Assembly: GCF_040144835.1 (NCBI RefSeq)
Contig: NZ_CP151632.1
Location: 4,030,001-4,094,000, forward strand
Direction of reading: 5' to 3'
DNA: 64,000 nt
DNA from: Microbacterium sp. LWS13-1.2
GTDB taxonomy: Bacteria > Actinomycetota > Actinomycetes > Actinomycetales > Microbacteriaceae
Shown here: one piece after another, positions 57,307 to 64,000 of the stretch
Layout: each line of letters begins with the position of its first letter
Position numbering within the stretch: position 1 is the stretch's first letter
Program-made: the position numbers and the translations under genes
The notes under the pieces: model-generated
What the model saw: the letters and a program-made list of their open reading frames with translations, nothing else
Database searches by the model: none
What the model was told of the DNA's origin: nothing

Positions 57307-58791
57307 GTGTCGACCCTCAGCGATCTCGTCTACGCCCAGGGCCGCTCCAGTGAAGAGGACGTGGAGTGGCTGCACCGTCTCGCGGGGGATGGTCAGCTAC
57401 TCGCCGATCTGGCGTTCGCCGACATCGTGCTGTGGGTGCCGACATCCGATGACTCGTTCGTCGCGGTCGCCCACACGCGACCAGGCGGCGCCGCGACGCT
57501 GTTCTACCGTGACATCGTCGGCGACCGGGTGCGGCCGCAGTGGCGCACGCAGGTGCGCGAGGCGTTCCAGACAGGCGGCATCGTCGACTCCGCGTCGCCG
57601 GACTGGTTCGAAGAGACGCCGACACGGGTACGAGCGGTGCCCGTCGCGCGCAAGGCCGGAACGACGGTCACGGTGATCGGCGTGCTCACCCGGCACACGA
57701 ACCTGGGGGAGGCGCGCATCCCCTCGCGCCAGCAGATCACCTTCAACGACTGCGCCGACGACCTGTTCGGCATGATCGCGTCCGGCGACTTCCCCGACCT
57801 CGCCGCGCCCACCTCGCCGCGCCGCGGCGCGCCCCGCGCGTCCGACGGACTCGTCAGGCTCGACGTCGACGGCATCACGACCTTCGCGAGCCCCAACGCG
57901 CTCTCGGCGTTCAACCGCCTCGGCTTCGACGACGAGCTCGAGGGGGAGTCCCTCGTCGAGGTCGTGACCGGCATCCTGCCGACGAAGCGGCAGTTCGACG
58001 AGTCCCTGCCGGTCGTCGTCACGGGGCGCGCGCCCTGGCGTGCCGACCTCGAGGCACGGGGCGTCACGGTGTCGCTGCGGACGATCCCGCTCCGCGACAA
58101 GGGCACGCGCATCGGCGCCATCGTGCTGTGCCGCGACGTGACTGAGATCCGCCACCAGGAGCAGGAGCTCATCACCAAGGACGCGACGATCCGCGAGATC
58201 CACCATCGCGTGAAGAACAATCTGCAGACCGTCGCCTCGCTGCTGCGCATCCAGGCCCGCCGCTCGCACACCGAAGAGGCGCGCGAAGCACTGACGCAGG
58301 CCATGAGGCGTGTGTCGGCCATCGCGGTCGTGCACGACACGCTCTCGGAGGGCCTCGCGCAGAACGTCGATTTCGACGAGGTCTTCGCCCGCGTGCTGAA
58401 GCTGGTCGCCGAAGTCGCCGCTGCTCCCAACACCCGGGCGCGCACGCATTCGACCGGTCGCTTCGGCACGCTGCCGAGCGAGTACGCGACGCCACTCGCC
58501 CTCGCGCTCACCGAGCTCGTCACGAACGCGGTCGAGCATGGCTTGGCCGGCCAGGAAGGTGACGTCGAGATCATCGCCGAACGCGGCGACGACCGCCTTG
58601 AGGTGCGTGTTCGCGACACGGGCTCGGGCCTGCCGGAAGGTCAGGTCGGCCGCGGTCTGGGCACGCAGATCGTCCGCACCCTCATCCAGGGCGAGCTGGG
58701 CGGCACGATCGATTGGCACACGATCATGGGCAGCGGCACCGAGGTCACGATCGACATCCCGCTGCGCTACATCGAGCGCGCCAGGAGCTGA
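57307..58791 (+). CDS. pdtaS: sensor histidine kinase PdtaS
   Basis: A 494-residue soluble kinase. An N-terminal GAF-like domain (about 10-170) and a PAS-like domain (about 185-285) precede the HisKA_2 core: EIHHRVKNNLQTVASLLRIQARR (phosphoacceptor His), LALALTELVTNAVEHGL (N box), VRDTGSGLPEG (G1) and GTQIVRTLIQGELGGTIDW. This is the PdtaS kinase of the PdtaS-PdtaR two-component system, whose output is an ANTAR RNA-binding regulator encoded elsewhere. As in M. tuberculosis it lies next to whiB1. Confidence 0.94.
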   Translation: MSTLSDLVYAQGRSSEEDVEWLHRLAGDGQLLADLAFADIVLWVPTSDDSFVAVAHTRPGGAATLFYRDIVGDRVRPQWRTQVREAFQTGGIVDSASPDWFEETPTRVRAVPVARKAGTTVTVIGVLTRHTNLGEARIPSRQQITFNDCADDLFGMIASGDFPDLAAPTSPRRGAPRASDGLVRLDVDGITTFASPNALSAFNRLGFDDELEGESLVEVVTGILPTKRQFDESLPVVVTGRAPWRADLEARGVTVSLRTIPLRDKGTRIGAIVLCRDVTEIRHQEQELITKDATIREIHHRVKNNLQTVASLLRIQARRSHTEEAREALTQAMRRVSAIAVVHDTLSEGLAQNVDFDEVFARVLKLVAEVAAAPNTRARTHSTGRFGTLPSEYATPLALALTELVTNAVEHGLAGQEGDVEIIAERGDDRLEVRVRDTGSGLPEGQVGRGLGTQIVRTLIQGELGGTIDWHTIMGSGTEVTIDIPLRYIERARS

Positions 58792-58849
58792 CGCCCGGGA
58801 GGGAGACCAGTACTCCGGTGACCCTTTCGGACGGCACGGCGACCGAAGA

Positions 58850-58879
58850 AGAGCGGATGCCCCGAGGGGCATCCGCTCT
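58850..58879. terminator. bidirectional terminator, pdtaS/whiB1
   Basis: AGAGCGGATGCCCC pairs with GGGGCATCCGCTCT around a two-base loop. TCTGGCGTCTCTCT follows on the plus strand. Confidence 0.85.
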
Positions 58880-58893
58880 GGCGTCTCTCTAAG

Positions 58894-59142
58894 TCAGGAC
58901 GCGCGGCGGGCGCGAGCGGCGCGGCGCTTGAGCGCGCGGCGCTCGTCCTCGGAGAGGCCTCCCCACACGCCCGAGTCCTGTCCGGTCTCAAGGGCGTACT
59001 GGAGGCAGATCTCGGTCACTGTACAACGCGCACAGACCGACTTGGCCTTCTCGATCTGATCGACGGCCGGTCCGGTGTTCCCCACGGGGAAGAACAGTTC
59101 GGGGTCGACGGTCAGGCAGGCAGCCTTGTCGCGCCAGTCCAT
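58894..59142 (-). CDS. whiB1: WhiB-family regulator, WhiB1 type
   Basis: An 82-residue iron-sulfur regulator very close to mycobacterial WhiB1 (MDWRDKAAC start, DPELFFPVGNTGPA, VCARC, EIC, GVWGGLSEDERRALKRR). The cluster cysteines are in KAAC, VCARC and EIC. WhiB1 binds sigma-A and responds to nitric oxide. ATG at 59142 follows an AAGGAG site; the longer open frame would remove this N-terminus. Upstream, TGTGGGAGCACA (59236-59247) resembles a Crp-type palindrome, as known for the mycobacterial gene's regulation. It converges with pdtaS. Confidence 0.93.
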   Translation of the reverse strand: MDWRDKAACLTVDPELFFPVGNTGPAVDQIEKAKSVCARCTVTEICLQYALETGQDSGVWGGLSEDERRALKRRAARARRAS

Positions 59143-59235
59143 GGTGGTGCTCCTTGTGACAGAGGGGATGAGGTTTTGGGTCGGTTCGGGTCCGATACCC
59201 TGTGGGATGTGCGAGATTGACTCGCCCCACGTCGC

Positions 59236-59247
59236 TGTGGGAGCACA
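59236..59247. promoter_or_regulatory. candidate Crp-type site upstream of whiB1
   Basis: TGTG, four bases, CACA form a short palindrome about 95 bases before whiB1, within the 245-base gap to the next gene. It is shorter than a full TGTGA-N6-TCACA site. Confidence 0.35.
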
Positions 59248-59387
59248 CGGCTTCACCAATCGTCCCATAGCGGTTTACCTGAATCAAGGGTTGATCGGCG
59301 CGTTCGTGTAGGACTTGCTGAGTGTTCCCCATGCGGTGTGGAGGGTTCACACAAACCATTGGTCATGCAAGAGGGAGTCGACGGAGA

Positions 59388-59816
59388 ATGCGGACAAACC
59401 TGTCCGGAAGGATCGCGGCGCTGCTGTTGGGGCTCGAGGGAATCGGCCTGGCGGCGCTGACGGTGCGCGAGGTGCTCGCGATCGTGGCGGGCGACACCGG
59501 ATCGATCGAGAGCGCGATCGCACTGGCGGTGCTGACGCTCGTGGGCGCCGCGGCGGTGATGGCGTTCTCAGTGGCCATATGGCGCGGACAGTCCTGGGGT
59601 CGCTCGGGGGGCATCGTCACTCAGTTGCTGATCCTTGCGGTGGCGTTCGGCGCGGCGACGGGGTCCTTCGCCGATCCGTCGATCGCCCTGGCTCTGGCCG
59701 TCCCGGCCCTGCTCACGCTGGTGCTGCTCGTGCTGGCCGTGCGCGACGCCGGTCGTGCGGCACGCCGCCAGGACGGCAGCGCCGACGACGAGGCCCCGGG
59801 CGCGGCATCCCGCTGA
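59388..59816 (+). CDS. small four-helix membrane protein of unknown function
   Basis: A 142-residue protein with four predicted membrane segments (about 8-28, 42-62, 70-92, 98-120) and a hydrophilic, Asp/Ala-rich C-terminus. No recognised motif. ATG at 59388 (MRTNLSGRIAALL) has a GGAG-rich stretch before it; the upstream ATG that would add 22 residues gives a shadow-like N-terminus. Convergent with bcp. Function cannot be assigned. Confidence 0.7.
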   Translation: MRTNLSGRIAALLLGLEGIGLAALTVREVLAIVAGDTGSIESAIALAVLTLVGAAAVMAFSVAIWRGQSWGRSGGIVTQLLILAVAFGAATGSFADPSIALALAVPALLTLVLLVLAVRDAGRAARRQDGSADDEAPGAASR

Positions 59817-59892
59817 CGTCGCAGGACGCGAGTCGCGGCCATCCGGCGACCGCCGGGAAGCTCGGCGAGGCCGCCCGCAGCCGGCGGACCCC

Positions 59893-60363
59893 CTAGACGC
59901 CCAGCAGGGTGCGCAGCCGTGCGACGTGCCCGGTGGCGCGCACGTTGTAGAGGGCGTGAGAGATGCGGCCCTGCTCGTCCACCACGAACGTGGAGCGGAT
60001 GACGCCCATGAACGTCTTGCCGTAGTTGACCTTCTCGCCCCACACGCCGTACTTCTCGTGCACCGCGTGGTCGGGGTCGCTCAGGAGGTCGTACGTGAGG
60101 CCGTCGCGTTCGCGGAACCGGCGGAGCTTCTCGGGCTGGTCGCGCGAGATGCCGAGGATCGTGTACCCCGCCGCCTGCAGCGGCGCGAGGCTGTCGCGGA
60201 AGTCGCAAGCCTCCTTGGTGCAGCCCGGTGTCATCGCCTCGGGATAGAAGAAGAGGATCACGCGGCCGCCGCGGAGGTCTTTGAGCGTCACGGCCTTGTC
60301 GTCCTGATCGACGAGGGTGAAAGCGGGGGCGGCGGATCCGGGTTCGAGTCGCGTCGTGGTCAC
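59893..60363 (-). CDS. bcp: thiol peroxidase, Bcp/PrxQ type
   Basis: A 156-residue peroxiredoxin reducing peroxides with thioredoxin. The peroxidatic and resolving cysteines are in TPGCTKEACDFRD, five residues apart, the PrxQ pattern; ILFFYP, the thioredoxin-fold core and the SRDQPEKLRRF segment follow. The GTG start at 60363 has TAGAGT 6 bases upstream, a leaderless pattern. It is next to rsgA on the same strand but ends after it, separated by 80 bases, so they are probably not co-transcribed. Confidence 0.95.
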   Translation of the reverse strand: MTTTRLEPGSAAPAFTLVDQDDKAVTLKDLRGGRVILFFYPEAMTPGCTKEACDFRDSLAPLQAAGYTILGISRDQPEKLRRFRERDGLTYDLLSDPDHAVHEKYGVWGEKVNYGKTFMGVIRSTFVVDEQGRISHALYNVRATGHVARLRTLLGV

Positions 60364-60369
60364 CGCTCC

Positions 60370-60375
60370 ACTCTA
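60370..60375 (-). promoter_or_regulatory. -10 element for leaderless bcp
   Basis: On the minus strand TAGAGT is followed by 6 bases and the GTG at 60363. Confidence 0.55.
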
Positions 60376-60443
60376 GGTGGGGAGCTTCCGGTCGAGCGGA
60401 CGGGGTCACACCCCGGAGACGACCAGGACCCTGTCACGGCTGC

Positions 60444-61508
60444 TCAGGTGCCAGACTTGTGGGACTTGTCGGCGAAGGTCTCGAGTAACCGCTGCAGCGA
60501 GTCGAGGCGCGCCGGCCCGCCGGGCCCAAGTGTTCCTGCCTCGACGGCTTCGACGATGGCGCAGTCGGGGGCGTCCGGCAGGTGCGTGCACCCGCGTGGG
60601 CACTCTTCGGCGACCTCGGCGAGATCCGTGAACGCGCGGAGGATGTTCGCGGGATCCACGTGACCGAGGCCGAACGAGCGGACGCCCGGCGTATCGATCA
60701 CCCAGCCGTTGCCGCCCGCGCCGAGGTAGCGCAGCGACACCGTCGAGCTCGAGGTGTGACGCCCGCGACCGGTGACGACGTTGACGTGGCCCGTCGCGCG
60801 TCGGGCGTCGGGCACGAGGGCGTTGACGAGGGTGGACTTGCCGACGCCGGAGTGTCCCACGAACACCGTCGAGTGCCCCTCGAGAGCGGCGCCGATCCGT
60901 TCGAGCGGCATCTCGTCGCGCCCGCTCGTGAACACCATGAGGTCGAGGCCCTCGAAGTGCGCCAGGAACTCGGCAGGGTCGGCCAGGTCCGTCTTCGTCA
61001 CGACGAGGAGGGGGCGGATGCCGGCATCCAGCGCCGCCACGAGGTACCGGTCGACGAGCCGCGGGCGGGGTTCCGGATCGGCCGCCGCCACGACGACGAG
61101 CATCTGGTCGGCGTTGGCGACGACGATCCGCTCGACCTGGTCGGTGTCGTCTGCGCTGCGGCGCAGCAGCGATGTGCGCTCCTCGATGCCGACGATCCGG
61201 GCGAGGGTGCCGTCGTCGCCCGAGGCGTCGCCCACCACGCGCGCGCGGTCGCCCGTGACGATCGGCATCTTGCGCAGCTCGCGGGCCCGCACGCCGAGCA
61301 CGGTGCGCTCGCCGGGCAGGTCTTCGTCGAGCAGCACCGTGTAGCGGCCGCGATCCACCCCGAGCACGCGGGCGATCTGGGCGTCGCTGTGCGCGGGTCG
61401 CCGCTTGGTACGGGGCCGGTTCGCCTTGGGGTTGGGCCGCACCCGGATATCGGCTTCGTCGAACTCCGACTCGTCCTCGTCGTCGTCGAGATCGTCGAGC
61501 CAGCTCAT
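60444..61508 (-). CDS. rsgA: ribosome small-subunit-dependent GTPase RsgA
   Basis: A 354-residue circularly permuted GTPase that helps mature the 30S subunit. An OB-fold N-terminal part (about 45-115) is followed by the G4 motif TKTDL, then G1 GHSGVGKST and G3 DTPG in the permuted order, with the zinc-binding module ECPRGCTHLPDAPDC. The first 40 residues are acidic and then basic and likely disordered. ATG at 61508. In M. tuberculosis rsgA (Rv3228) also follows aroA (Rv3227). Confidence 0.95.
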   Translation of the reverse strand: MSWLDDLDDDEDESEFDEADIRVRPNPKANRPRTKRRPAHSDAQIARVLGVDRGRYTVLLDEDLPGERTVLGVRARELRKMPIVTGDRARVVGDASGDDGTLARIVGIEERTSLLRRSADDTDQVERIVVANADQMLVVVAAADPEPRPRLVDRYLVAALDAGIRPLLVVTKTDLADPAEFLAHFEGLDLMVFTSGRDEMPLERIGAALEGHSTVFVGHSGVGKSTLVNALVPDARRATGHVNVVTGRGRHTSSSTVSLRYLGAGGNGWVIDTPGVRSFGLGHVDPANILRAFTDLAEVAEECPRGCTHLPDAPDCAIVEAVEAGTLGPGGPARLDSLQRLLETFADKSHKSGT

Positions 61509-61572
61509 GACGTCGTCCTGAGCTGCTTCACCATGGTCATCCCGTCAGCTCCGCCACCGACTACTCGCCCGT

Positions 61573-62946
61573 TCACGAGGCGCGCATCGTCTCCTCGGAG
61601 ACGCCGCCGTCGGCGTGCTCGCCGTCGAGCATGCGCTGCCAGATCTGCGGGAACTCGGGCATCGTCTTGGCGGTGGTGCCGATGTCGTCGACCTCGACGC
61701 CCGGTACGGCCAGGCCGATGAGAGCACCGGTGGTCGCCATGCGGTGGTCGTGGGAGGCGTGCCACACGCCGCCGTGGAGCGGGCGCGGCACGATGCGGAT
61801 GCCGTCGGGAAGCTCTTCCGCCTCTCCGCCCAGGCCGCGCAGCTCGGCGACGAGTGCCGCGATGCGGTCGGTCTCGTGTCCGCGGATATGGCCGATCCCG
61901 TGGAGCGTCGAGGGCGAGTCGGCGAACGCGGCGAGTGCGAAGATCGTGGGGGTGAGTTCGCCGGCGGCCGACAGGTCGAGGTCGACGCCCTGGATGCCGG
62001 CGCCGCCGGTGACGGTGAGCGCCCCGCCGCGGCGGACCGCACGAGCACCCATCAGGGAGAGGATGTCGGTGAGCATGGCGCCAGGCTGCGTCGAGTGGGC
62101 CGGCCAGCCGGTGACCGACACGGAGCCGCCGACGACCATCGCGGCGGCGAGGAACGGCGCGGCGTTCGACAGGTCGGGCTCGATGGCGACGTCCTTGCCG
62201 CGGATAGGCCCCGCCGGCACGATCCATTCGCCGACGCCCGGACGCTCGACGTGCACGCCGCGGTGAGCGAGGGCCTCGACGGTCATGTCGATGTGCGGAA
62301 TGCTGGGAAGCCGATCCCCCGAGTGGCGGAGCTGCAGGCCGACGTCGAATCGCGGGGCGGCCAGAAGCAGGCCCGACACGAATTGGCTCGAGGCGCTGGC
62401 GTCGATCGTGACCTCGCCGCCGCGGACGTGGCCATGCCCGCGGATGCTGAACGGCAGTGCCCAGTGGCCGCCGTCGTCGATGTCGACCCCGACGTCGCGC
62501 AGCGCCGTGATCATCGCGCCCATCGGGCGGTGCAACGCGCTCTCGTGCGCCGTGACGGTGACGTCGCCGCGGGCGAACCCGCCGAGCCCGGCGACGAAGC
62601 GCATGACGGTGCCGGCCTGTCCGCAGTTCACCTCGGTGCCGCCGCGCAGCGGCCACACCGGAGTCACCTCGATGTCGTCGCCATACCGCCCGGTGCCGGG
62701 GACCAGCTCGATCCCGACGCCGAGCGAGCGCAGCGCGTCGATCATGCGAGCCGAATCGTCGGAGTGCAGCGGGGCGATGAGGCGGCTCGGAGCGTCGGCG
62801 AGAGAGGCGAGGATGAGCTCGCGATTCGTCAGCGACTTCGAGCCGGGGACGGTCACCGTCGCGTGCAGCGGCCCGTCCGCCACCGGAGCGTGCCAGTGGC
62901 CGCGCCCGATCGGCGCGGAGGTCGGGGAATACGCGTCGGCTGTCAT
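61573..62946 (-). CDS. aroA: 3-phosphoshikimate 1-carboxyvinyltransferase (EPSP synthase)
   Basis: A 457-residue enzyme of the shikimate pathway that transfers the enolpyruvyl group of PEP to shikimate-3-P. Motifs are [54 protein letters not shown] and [13 protein letters not shown]. The AGTVMRF loop has Phe where the E. coli enzyme has Pro101, a natural variation in actinobacterial enzymes. ATG at 62946; TAGGGT 8 bases upstream may serve as -10. It is divergent from sigH. Confidence 0.95.
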   Translation of the reverse strand: MTADAYSPTSAPIGRGHWHAPVADGPLHATVTVPGSKSLTNRELILASLADAPSRLIAPLHSDDSARMIDALRSLGVGIELVPGTGRYGDDIEVTPVWPLRGGTEVNCGQAGTVMRFVAGLGGFARGDVTVTAHESALHRPMGAMITALRDVGVDIDDGGHWALPFSIRGHGHVRGGEVTIDASASSQFVSGLLLAAPRFDVGLQLRHSGDRLPSIPHIDMTVEALAHRGVHVERPGVGEWIVPAGPIRGKDVAIEPDLSNAAPFLAAAMVVGGSVSVTGWPAHSTQPGAMLTDILSLMGARAVRRGGALTVTGGAGIQGVDLDLSAAGELTPTIFALAAFADSPSTLHGIGHIRGHETDRIAALVAELRGLGGEAEELPDGIRIVPRPLHGGVWHASHDHRMATTGALIGLAVPGVEVDDIGTTAKTMPEFPQIWQRMLDGEHADGGVSEETMRAS

Positions 62947-62969
62947 CGGGTTCTACCCTACTGAACCCG
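62947..62969. promoter_or_regulatory. inverted repeat between divergent aroA and sigH
   Basis: CGGGTTC, nine bases (TACCCTACT) and GAACCCG form an inverted repeat over the predicted aroA -10 (TAGGGT on the minus strand). It may be a control site shared by the two promoters. Confidence 0.45.
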
Positions 62970-63099
62970 GTCGACAGTGGCCGGGAGCCACCCACTGAGC
63001 GGAGCCGGATGTTCGCCACTCTCGATCGCCTCGATCTCGAAGCGCCGCTGCACAGCGAGCCCGTCGTGCGGGTCCCGGGCGGCGTGCAAGCCGCCGCCG

Positions 63100-63105
63100 T
63101 AGACT
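63100..63105 (+). promoter_or_regulatory. -10 element for the short sigH transcript
   Basis: TAGACT lies 5 bases before the GTG and 8 before the ATG of sigH, suggesting transcription starting at or next to the start codon. Confidence 0.45.
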
Positions 63106-63113
63106 GGCGCGTG

Positions 63114-63722
63114 ATGAGCGACCCGATCGACCAGACGGACCAAGTGCAGGATCCGCGTGCGCAGTTCGAAGAGCAGGCACTGCCCTTCATGGACCAGTTG
63201 TACGCGGCCGCCATGCGCATGACTCGCAACCCCGCGGACGCGGCAGATCTGGTGCAGGAGACTTTCGTCAAGGCGTTCGCGTCGTGGAAGACCTTCACCC
63301 AGGGCACGAACCTCAAGGCGTGGCTGTACCGCATCCTGACGAACACCTACATCAACACGTATCGCAAGAAGCAGCGCGAGCCGTACCAGGGCACGATCGA
63401 CGACCTCGAGGACTGGCAGCTCGGCGGCGCCGAGTCGACCACCGCGTCGAGCACCCGCTCGGCCGAGGCCGAGGCCATCGACCACATGCCCGCGTCGGTC
63501 GTGAAGGACGCGCTGCAGTCCATCCGGGAGGACTTCCGGCTGGCGGTGTACCTCGCCGACGTCGAGGGCTTCGCGTACCAGGAGATCGCCGACATCATGA
63601 AGACCCCCATCGGCACGGTCATGAGCCGCCTGCATCGTGGCAGGCGGATGCTTCGTGAGCTGCTGGCCGACTACGCAAGAGAGCGCGGCATCGCGACTGC
63701 CGCCACGAGGAGCACGAAATGA
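63114..63722 (+). CDS. sigH: sigma factor SigH/SigR-type (ECF)
   Basis: A 202-residue ECF sigma factor. Region 2 is [35 protein letters not shown] and region 4 [43 protein letters not shown]. It is the SigH/SigR type that governs the thiol-oxidative and heat stress response, being released by the anti-sigma factor encoded next to it (ATGA overlap). An adjacent GTG at 63111 is an alternative start. The open frame extends 35 codons upstream to an ATG at 63009, reminiscent of the long SigR-prime isoform of Streptomyces. Confidence 0.94.
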   Translation: MSDPIDQTDQVQDPRAQFEEQALPFMDQLYAAAMRMTRNPADAADLVQETFVKAFASWKTFTQGTNLKAWLYRILTNTYINTYRKKQREPYQGTIDDLEDWQLGGAESTTASSTRSAEAEAIDHMPASVVKDALQSIREDFRLAVYLADVEGFAYQEIADIMKTPIGTVMSRLHRGRRMLRELLADYARERGIATAATRSTK

Positions 63723-63961
63723 CCGACTGCGGCTGTGAGAAGGCGCGGCGCGACCTGGAGGAGTACCTGCGCCACGAGGTCTGCAAGACCGAGCAGAGCG
63801 ACATCGCCGAGCACCTGGAGCACTGCGCGGGCTGCCGCGACGAGGCCCTAGTGGCGCGCACCCTCACCGAAGTGGTGGCGCGGGCGTGCAAGGAGAGTGC
63901 ACCCGAAGAGCTGCGCGATCAGGTGCTGGCGAAGCTCCGGGCGGTCCAGGCGGCGCATTGA
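63719..63961 (+). CDS. rsrA: zinc-binding anti-sigma factor, RsrA/RshA type
   Basis: An 80-residue ZAS-domain protein. The first cysteines are in DCGCEKA; the zinc motif appears as [25 protein letters not shown] with the H-x3-C-x2-C core. It inhibits SigH until oxidation of the zinc-binding cysteines forms a disulphide. It overlaps the sigma gene by 4 bases; its stop at 63961 is followed by 39 bases before the window end. Confidence 0.93.
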   Translation: MTDCGCEKARRDLEEYLRHEVCKTEQSDIAEHLEHCAGCRDEALVARTLTEVVARACKESAPEELRDQVLAKLRAVQAAH

Positions 63962-63979
63962 CGCCTCTGGCGCCGGCGG

Positions 63980-64000
63980 TCAGCCGGCGGGCGTGAAGAT
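63980..64000 (-). other. possible 3' end of a minus-strand gene at the window edge
   Basis: The minus strand reads in frame ...IFTPAG then TGA (stop at 63980-63982). This is too short to recognise and may be chance. Confidence 0.2.

Overview
The window is a very GC-rich, densely packed chromosomal segment with actinobacterial hallmarks: two WhiB regulators, MtrAB-LpqB, a Fur-KatG pair, SigH/RsrA, PdtaS, DUF3499, DUF5719 and an Rv3235-like protein. Gene content and protein wording fit a Micrococcales member, most likely Microbacterium or a close relative (inference; no database search was possible). Much of it follows the order of the Mycobacterium tuberculosis Rv3219-Rv3260 region (whiB1, pdtaS, rsrA/sigH, aroA, rsgA, Rv3235, secA1, hpf, comF, lpqB, mtrB, mtrA, ahcY, manA, Rv3259, whiB2), rearranged and with insertions. 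It is core genome: I see no prophage, IS element, integrase, CRISPR array, tRNA or rRNA.

Layout. 1-6016 (minus): a cell-wall polymer block, in transcription order a tandem double CDP-glycerol/ribitol phosphotransferase, a phosphotransferase-HAD fusion, and an IspD/TarI-type cytidylyltransferase cut by the window edge. 6124-8963 (minus): two overlapping O-antigen-ligase-like membrane proteins. 9048-17028: manA, whiB2, a giant membrane glycosyltransferase, DUF5719, an Rv3259-like protein, DUF3499 and a methyltransferase with a coiled-coil tail. 17120-24334: ahcY, RDD protein, SpoIIM-like protein, furA-katG, aquaporin. 24596-30418 (minus): a five-gene operon (GDPD-type membrane protein, DUF4129, DUF4350, MoxR ATPase, DUF58). 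30572-37635: mtrA-mtrB-lpqB, comF, hpf, amidohydrolase. 37714-41045: a coiled-coil protein and a DEAD-box helicase. 41288-48557 (minus): a MacA-like adaptor, two FtsX-type ABC transporters and a PadR regulator. 48788-53534: secA, an alanine-type aminotransferase, a small hypothetical. 53609-59142: Rv3235-like protein, hypothetical, BldC-like HTH, SAF/CpaB-like and CpaE-like pair, pdtaS, whiB1. 59388-63961: small membrane protein, bcp, rsgA, aroA, sigH-rsrA.

Many neighbouring genes overlap by 4 bases (ATGA or GTGA), implying coupled translation within operons. At least ten genes have a TANNNT hexamer exactly 6 bases before the start codon, the geometry of a leaderless transcript. Intergenic space is used by terminator hairpins and by several 50-72 bp imperfect palindromes; one family occurs twice and another, of GTTTCGACTCGCT type, appears twice in intergenic DNA and seems to have been translated as the C-terminus of the PadR protein. 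No gene-free stretch exceeds 300 bases; the longest are 24335-24595, 51626-51876, 59143-59387 and 41046-41287, and each holds a repeat or candidate control site described below.

I found no clear novel multi-gene defence or biosynthetic system. The most interesting items are the wall-polymer block with its fused and duplicated enzymes, the repeat families, the leaderless promoter pattern, and the P-loop variant of the CpaE-like ATPase.
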